From contig NZ_JAFMZP010000005.1 in NCBI RefSeq assembly GCF_024436435.1, forward strand, positions 186,001-250,000: a DNA stretch of 64,000 nucleotides. The letters run 5' to 3'. Each line of letters begins with the position of its first letter. Position 1 is the stretch's first letter. Source of the DNA: Desertivirga xinjiangensis (GTDB lineage Bacteria > Bacteroidota > Bacteroidia > Sphingobacteriales > Sphingobacteriaceae). Positions 16,812 to 25,800 of the stretch are shown here, piece after piece. Below the pieces are notes generated by a model, which saw only the letters and a list, made by a program, of their open reading frames with translations, ran no database searches and had not been told where the DNA came from. Made by a program: the position numbers and the translations under genes.

Positions 16812-19800
16812 ATGTCATATTTATACAATTATTTAATCAGAAAGAAATGGTGTAATTCTTCCTCTGTTTCAAATAAGGCAACAACCGGTACTAGCAAAGC
16901 CCGGAAACAGAGCTTTGCTCTAATTCTAGCACTGCTAGTTCTTAATGTTTTTGCATTGAGCTATAGTAGTAAAGCTCAAACGACCGTTATTAACTTCAAT
17001 AATAAAAACTTTGGTGAAAATGTGACTTACGGGTCGAAGATATATCAGGAAGGTAATATCAAAATCACCTATTCGGCGGCGAATTGGTTCGAAGATAATA
17101 ATAGTGGGGCTGGGGGGTCAGCAGCCTTGTTTGCAGGAGCTTACACGTATGCTACTGAAACTGTTACTATAGAAACGGTCGATGGCAGCGAGCTTGATTT
17201 CCAGTCATTTTGGGCGCATAATTACGGAACGGTTTATACCTCTTTGGAAGGATTTAGAAACGGCACCTCTACGGGCACTCAAACCACCGGACTTCCAGCG
17301 CAAAACACAAACGGTATAGTATCCCTAACTAATTCTGTTTTTGATAATGTAGATAAACTGGTGTTTACCTCCTCTTCGGGTTTCTTTGATCTTTTTGATG
17401 ATCTTACTTTTGGGCCGCCTGTTACTTCCCCAGCAGCACCAACCCTAAGCGCTGCCACTTCTATTAGCGCAACCGGCTTTACCGTAAATTGGGGAGCCGT
17501 TACTGGTGCAAGTTCTTATAGGCTAGATGTATCAACTTCCAGTACATTTGCCACCGCTTCATTAGTTGCCGGTTTCGAAAATAAAGAAATCACAGGCGGA
17601 TCTACCACCTCTCAGGCAGTAACAGGTTTATCAGCGGGTACTACTTATTATTATAGAGTAAGAGCCGTTAATTCCGGAGGTACGAGTGATAATTCTACGG
17701 CGGGTAATCAGGTAACTGTAACTGCAGCCCCTGCGGTTACTCTCAATCAAGGTGATCTCTTTTTTACAGAAATAGACCTCATAAATAAAGAATTTCGGTT
17801 TGTTACGCTTGCCGAAATTCCTGCAGGGTCTGAAATTTATTTCACTGATAGAGGTTGGACAGGATCGAAGTTTGTGATTCCCACCTCTTCGACCGCTACA
17901 GCAGGTGAAGGAACATTTAAGTGGGTACCTGTAGCTAAGGTGCCTGCTGGAACCGTATTTAAAGTCAAAATCACTGGCAGTGGTAATACCTCAGTTAAAG
18001 GAAGTGTTACATTAACAAATCAAACCACTAATCAAAATAAATCTAGTGAGGTTGTGGTAGTTGGTGGCTATAGTGCCACCTTAGCAGATTGGAGCGCCAG
18101 TCTCCCATTCGTTATAAGTGGGGAACAATTGTTTTTCTATCAAGGGAGCAGTGTCTCTCCGGTATTCATTACCGGTTTTAATAATACTTTATCGGCTCCT
18201 GCTCCTTCATATTGGGATACGTCTATTTCAGATAATACTCTTTATCAGTCTGTTCTTCCGAGCTCGCTAGCAGTTGGGAATAGTGTCTCTATGATCCATG
18301 ATGCAAATAAAGGAGACTTTTATACATATACTGGGCCAACTACAAAGGTTGACCGAGCAGCATGGCTAGCAAGACTATCAAATAGAGCGAATTACGGCGG
18401 CAGCAATACATCTGGTTCACCGACTACGGCCATAGGTACGTCCATCCTGATAGGTACAGAAACTGCCCCCGCTGCCCCAACTATAACCTTTTTTTCGCCT
18501 GCTTCTGGCCCTGTCGGAACAACGGTCTCCATTACCGGTACTAATTTTAACACTACCGCCGCCAATAACATTGTTTATTTTGGGGCCACAAAAGCAACAG
18601 TAACATTTGCAACGGCTACCTCTCTAACTGTTACGGTGCCGGGCGGAGCTTCCTATCAGCCCATTACAGTGCTTAACACTGCTTCTTCCTTGGTGGCACA
18701 ATCTACAAAGCCTTTCAATCCAACTTTCGTAATGGCCAGCGGAAACAGTTTTCCGGCAACCTCTTACGGTTTTGTTAATGGAAGCGAGGTTGCTATTATA
18801 GATTTAAATGGAGATGGAAAACCAGACATTGCTTCCGCAAATGCAACCGGAGCTAATGGCGTAGGCGGTTATTTGAATGCATTTACAAATAACACCAGTT
18901 CTGCAATAAGTTTTTCGGCAGCAAATACGTTTTCGAGCGGGGATAACCCAACTTCAGCAGCCTATGCCGACTTTAATGGCGATGGGAAAATGGATTTCGT
19001 TCTTGCTAATAATAGTGGCGGTTCGGTAAGTGTATTCGAGAACAATACCAGCGGTGCAACGATTTCTTTCAAAGCTCAATTAAATTTAAATCTTGGTACC
19101 ATTCCGGAAGTAGCGAGAGTGGCAGATCTTGATGGAGATGGGAAGATAGATATTGTGGTGACAACGCCCTGGGATAATTCTGTTTCCATTTTCAAAAACA
19201 CATCATCAGGCGGCGTAACCAGTTTTGCTGCCAAAGAAACCTATTCAACCGGGAGTTGTACAAACGTTGCGGTGGCTGATTTTGATAATGACGGTAAAAT
19301 TGATATGGCTGTACTAAGAAATGACCCTTCCAGGCGCATTTTATTAATAAAAAATAATTCTACACCTGGTTCCTTTTCTTTTTCCAGCAGTTCACAAGCA
19401 ATAGATATACTATATCCCCGTAATATTGCTGTTGCCGATTTCAATACCGATGGTAAAACAGATATTGCCATTGGTTTCGAAGAAGACGGTTCAGGTTTGT
19501 CAAAGCAAATACAAATCTTCAAGAATACAAGTTCAATAGGTTTAAATTTTGAGCCTCAGGCAGCAATCTCGCTCCCTACCGGTGCCGGCATGCTGGCTCA
19601 GGGAGATCTGGATGGTGATGGAAAGCCTGATCTTGCAATTGCATCGAATTATAACTATTCTGCACTTGCATTAAGAAATAATACCAGCGGCAGCACCATT
19701 TCATTTGCCATAAAAGAGATTAAAGCTGCTACTACAACAGGAGACAGCCAATTTGGAGATGTGGCAAGTGTTGCTATAGGCGACGTTGATGCAGATGGTA

Positions 19801-22800
19801 AGGCAGATGTGGTAATGACAAGTGGTTATGATGATAAGCTTTATGTTCTTAAAAATAACCTGGATTTTTATGATCCTGCTATTCCTTCCGGTCTTTCAGT
19901 AACGGCAGGCAATGCCAGGAATGATTTAAGCTGGACTGCAAATACGGAAAGCGATTTGAAGGAGTACCGGCTGTATAGCGGAACCTCCACTAACCCGACT
20001 ACTTTATTAGCAACCATTACAAAGCCAACTGTAACTTATAGCCACACGGGGTTAACGAATAACACTACTTATTACTATAAAATTACAGCTGTTGATAACG
20101 CAGGCAATGAAAGTGCTAAATCGGCAGAGGTAACACGAAAGCCAATTGCACCAGCAGTAACACCTCCCGGCAAGCCCGACAGGCCTAGCCCATCTTTGGT
20201 TACATCAAATAGTTTTAAACTTAACTGGACTCCTGTAAAGAATGCCGCTTCCTATCAACTGGATGTTTCGACTTCTAAAGATTTTTCAACTTTTATTTCA
20301 GGATATAGCTCTAAATCAATTACCGGTTTAACTGAGGAACTCACTGGTCTTACTCCAGGTACTTTCTATTATTTCCGCCTTCGGGCCGTTAATGATGGCG
20401 GTGCTGGTGACAATTCTCTATTGAATACTCAAAGGACGCATTTGGCGGGTACTACTGTTTATACTTTTAACGAGGGAACAAATGCTGGCTCTGGAGAAAA
20501 CTGGACTTGGACAGAGCCAGGGAAAACTCATCCATTAACCTTGAAAATCACTGGATCCAAAGAAGGTGAAGTATATGGCGGAGGGTTTGATTTAGGTTCT
20601 TCAGTTGAATATGCTATCAGTAACTCAGGGGTTAATGGAGCAAGTTTGGTTGCTACTATTTCAATACCTGGGTATACTTTTGACCTGAAGTCACTAAAAA
20701 TAGCAGATGGTACTAGTAATTGGGAGCCATTACCTCTTGCTACGTATTCTTTTACAACTTCTAAGGGAGGGGAATTAAGCGGTGAGCTGCCTTACGCCGT
20801 TGCTCCTAATGACTATGTTACTTTAATAGGTTCTGGTTCTGCATATGAGTCTCTTTCCTTTATAAAAATTACCTTCAATGATGGCGACATGCCTTTCCTT
20901 TATCTGGAGGATTTAGAGATTAATAATATAAGAGTAGCTATTACTGCTCCAATTGCAACCACTACAGCAGTCGCCACCAAAACCTCCACTACTGCTACCT
21001 TACCAGGTGCCGTAAGTGACGGGGGCGCTGAAACGACTATAACGTTTGAATACGGTACAAACGCAGATCTTTCGGGTGCTGCTTCTGTAAATGCAAGTCC
21101 TGATAAAATTGCGGCAGGTGCGGGCAGTACTAATGTTTCTGCTGCTATTACAGGTCTAATTGGCGGTACTACCTATTATTATCGCGTAAAAGCAGTGAAT
21201 ACCGCGGGTACTACAACCGGAGATATTAAGAGCTTTGTTACGGATCTCGCTATCCCCTCTGCTCCAACTTTAAGCGCAGCAACTTCCGTAACTGACAATA
21301 GTTTAACCATAAATTGGGCTGCTGTTTCTGGTGCTGATTCTTATAAACTGGATGTTTCTGTTTACAGCGACTTTAAATCCCATGTTTCTGGATATTATGA
21401 TAAAACTATTATCAGTACTTCGGAGGTTCTAAGCGGTTTAAATCCGGGTACGACTTATTATTATAAAGTAAGAGCCGTTAATACGAGTGGTACCAGCACC
21501 AATTCCACCACTGGGTCTCAAATTACTATACCTGCCGCGCCAAATTTATATGCTACAAACGAAGTAAATCCAGGCGGCTTTACCCTACACTGGGGCAGCA
21601 ACGGTGCAACTTCTTTCAGGCTGGATATCGCGACTTCCAACGATTTCGCCCCAGGCGCTTTGCTTTCAGGTTATACAAATAAAGAAGTAACGCTGGGTAC
21701 TTCCCTTACCGTAACGGGTTTAGCGGAGGGTACTACCTATTATTATCGGATTAGAGCAGTAAATGCGGGTGGCACGAGCCCGAATTCAGCGGTCGGCTCA
21801 CAAATAACGCCTCTTGCTGCTAGCGCTATTAGTTTTAAAGACAGCTATGAGCAAGACCCTGTTACATTCTATAGCTGGGAGATGGCTGACGGGCGACACA
21901 TATATGTTGGCGGCCCAGGCTTCGACGGGGGATATTATGAACTGAAGTTTAATCAGGTTGAAAATCGATGGGAGATAGGTATTGCAGGCGATGAGGAAAT
22001 TCTCTATTACAATACAAATCCTACCAGTCTGATACCACCAAGCTTTACTTACAGCAGCATTACAAGCGGTGGCTGGGAATCAGCAGGGGAAAATGATGAA
22101 AAATTAGAGGTACTGTCAGGTAATGTTACTAATGGTGAAGTTGCTCTTGCAGCCTCCCCAACGCTTAAATTTTCAAATTCCGATGGTTTTACCGACCATA
22201 TAGCAAATGATGGAGATGGCGGTTCTATGGTTATTAAAGACTTGAACCTTCAGGTAAGGCCAGTTAATAGCTCCGGCGTGACTCTTACTGAAAAGCAATT
22301 GAAGCTCCATGATAATACGCAGCTGAACTGGGAGAGCTATCCTCCAATTATCGTCTACGGCGGTTCTGATATGGCCAGCTTTTATGGCTGGAGCATCAAG
22401 TCGAACAATGGCGACAATTTTTCTCTGGAGTCTGTAGATTTCCACGATTGGGGAAGCCGGGAAGGCGACGTGTTTAAAATTGAAGCATTTGAGGGAGGAG
22501 AGCCGAAGGGTTCTTTAGACTTTAACGGAAATAAAACCAGCCACTATGTTGGCCTGTCGCAGGCATCTTCGGAGCTCTCGCTTACACTGCCGGCTGTGTT
22601 TAAGAACGTCGATGAAGTTCGCATTTATAAGAAGGACGGTGTAGATTCATATATCGCCTTGAATAACATAAAGGTTGGGACTCCTTTAAGTTCCACAGCT
22701 GTTTCCTCCATTGCTCGCAAGTCATCTATCAACCCAACAAATGCCACAACGGTAGAGTATACCGTTACATTTGCTGCAGATGTTACGGGAGTGGATGCTG

Positions 22801-25800
22801 GCGACTTTGAACTAACAAAAACTGGAACTGCCGATGGTAGCGTAGGGACACCGGACGGTTCCGGAAAAGTATGGACGGTTCCCGTTACTTCAGTAAAAGG
22901 AGCAGGAACACTTCGTCTTGATTTCGTAGGAACAAGCGGGGTTACGCCAAACGTTTCTGAGAGCTTTACTAAAGGCGAGGAATATACAGTAGACCATGTT
23001 GCCCCAGCCCTGGTTATCAAGAGCGATAAGTCGAAACTGAAAACTGATGAAACTGCAGTAATCACCTTTACATTTGACGAAGACCCGGGAATGACATTCA
23101 CGGACACTGACGTAAGTGTTTCGGGAGGTATATTAGGTGCAATGTCCGGATCAGGAGTAACGCGTACAGCTACCTTCACACCAGATGCTAATATCGATAA
23201 CGGAACAGCAAGCATTACCGTAGCTGAGGCAGCCTATACAGATGCTGTGGGAAACCCTGGTACCGCAGGACTTTTGCCTTCTCTTACTTTTGATACAAAA
23301 GCTCCCGCTGCACCGGTAGTCGTTGCCCTTGCTGATGGTACCTACACGAATGATAATGATCCGACCTTTACAGGGACAGCTGAACCGGGTTCAATAGTAA
23401 AGATTTATGTAAACGACGTTTTACGGACTCCGACAAAAACTGCTGACGGTAGTGGAAACTGGACCATTACACCACTGGGGGCCTATCTTGACGGAGCAAA
23501 TACCGTGAAGGCAACAGCTTCTGATGAGGCAGGCAATACCAGCCCGGAAAGCAATACCAATACATTCTATATTGATGCAGTAGCACCAAAGGTAACAAGC
23601 ATCAAACGTCAAACACCTTCTTCTGAAAAAACCAATGCAGATGAATTAACCTTCAGGGTAACGTTTTCCGAGAAGTTGAGCGGCGTTAAGACTGAACATT
23701 TTAGTGTAAGCGGAACTACGGCATCAGTAGGTGCGCTTCAGGAAATTACAGAGGGGACAGTTTTTGACCTTCCGGTATCGGGGGGAAACCTGGCTTCTCT
23801 TGATGGAGAGGTAAGCCTTTCTATCTCTTCAGTAAGCGGCATAAAGGATATTGCCGGAAATGTGTTGAGCAGCTTCACTCCGACAGATGCAAATGAAAAA
23901 TATACAATAGATAATACGGCACCTGTGATTACGGGTGTAGCGGAAGGAGAAGTTTACACTTCAGACAGAGCGATCAGTTTTAATGAAGGAAAGGGCCAAC
24001 TGGGAACGGAGACTTTTACCAGTGGAAGTACATTGAGTACTGAAGGTCCCCATAGTCTGGTTGTAACTGACGCTGCTGGAAACAGCACGACGGTTAAGTT
24101 TATTATTGATAAAACCGCGCCTTTAACACCTGCTAATTTTGTATTGACAACAAAAGATAAAGCGATCAAACTAAACTGGGATGCTAATTCAGAAGGCGAC
24201 CTGGCAGGCTATAAAGTCTATTGGGGAACAGCTTCTAATTCACTTAATGAACTTGCTGACAAAACAGCCCTGGAACTGAGCCATGAGCACCTTAGTCTAA
24301 ATAATGGAACAACCTATTATTATACCATAAAAGCCTACGATAAGGCTGGAAATGAGAGTGTGGCAAGCGCAGTGAAAAGTGGTACGCCAAAATCAGGACA
24401 GGTGATAACTTTCAATCCTTTAACCGCTGTTACTTATGGTGATGGAAGTTTCGACCTTTCAGCTACATCTACTTCCGGGCTGGAGGTGGAATATATCTCC
24501 GACAATAAAGACGTCGCAACGGTTTCAGGGAAAACGGTGAACATAATAGGGGCCGGTTCAGCTAAGATCATAGCTAAACAGACAGGTAGTGAAGCGTATA
24601 GTGCCGCTGATGAGGTGGAACAAACGCTTGAGGTCAAGAAGAAAGAAATCGCGGGAAGCTTTAAAGCAAAAAACAAAGTATACGACGGAACGAAAGATGC
24701 GACAATCACCGACAGGTCAGTGACGCCTTTAGCAGCAGATGCAGGTAAACTGGAACTGGCAGGAGGAACAGCGACCTTTGCTGACGCCAATGCGGAAACT
24801 GCTAAAACAGTAACAGCTACAGGCATGAGCCTGAGCGGAGAAGCGGCGGGTAACTATACCTTAACCGGTGTAAATACAACTACTGCTGATATCACTGCTC
24901 TTGAAATTGCAGGAAGCTTTAAGGCAAAAAACAAAGTATACGACGGAACAAATGGAGCTACTATCACCGACAGATCGGTAACACCTTTAGCAGCAGATGC
25001 AGGTAAACTGGAACTGACAGGCGGTACTGCAAGTTTCGATAATGCCAATGTTAGTACTGCTAAGACAGTAACAGCAACAGGTATGAGCCTGAGCGGCGAG
25101 GCAGCGGGTAACTATACTTTAACCGGTGTAAACACTACTACTGCTGACATCACTGCTCTTGAAATTGCAGGAAGCTTTAAGGCAAAAAACAAAGTATACG
25201 ACGGAACAAATGGAGCTACTATCACCGACAGATCGGTAACACCTTTAGCAGCAGATGCAGGTAAACTGGAACTGACAGGCGGTACTGCAAGTTTCGATAA
25301 TGCCAATGTTAGTACTGCTAAGACAGTAACAGCAACAGGTATGAGCCTGAGCGGAGAGGCAGCCGGGAACTATAGCTTAACCGGTGTCAATACAACTACT
25401 GCCGACATCACTGCCCTTGAGATTGCCGGAAGCTTTAAGGCAAAGAACAAAGTATACGACGGAACGAAGGAAGCTACCATCACCGACAGATCGGTGACGC
25501 CTCTGCCAGCAGATGCAGGTAAACTGGAACTGACAGGTGGAACAGCGACCTTTGATGACGCCAGTGTGAGTACTGCTAAGGCAGTAACTGCAACAGGTAT
25601 GAGCCTGAGCGGCGTAGCGGCAGGGAACTATACCTTAACCGGTGTGAATACAACGACTGCCGACATCACTGTTCTTGAAATTGCAGGAAGCTTTACAGCA
25701 GACAACAAAGTATATGATGGTACTGCTGATGCAACTATTCTGACCAGGAAAGTCACGCCCTTAGATGCGGATAAAGACAAGTTAAGCTTGACAGGCGGAA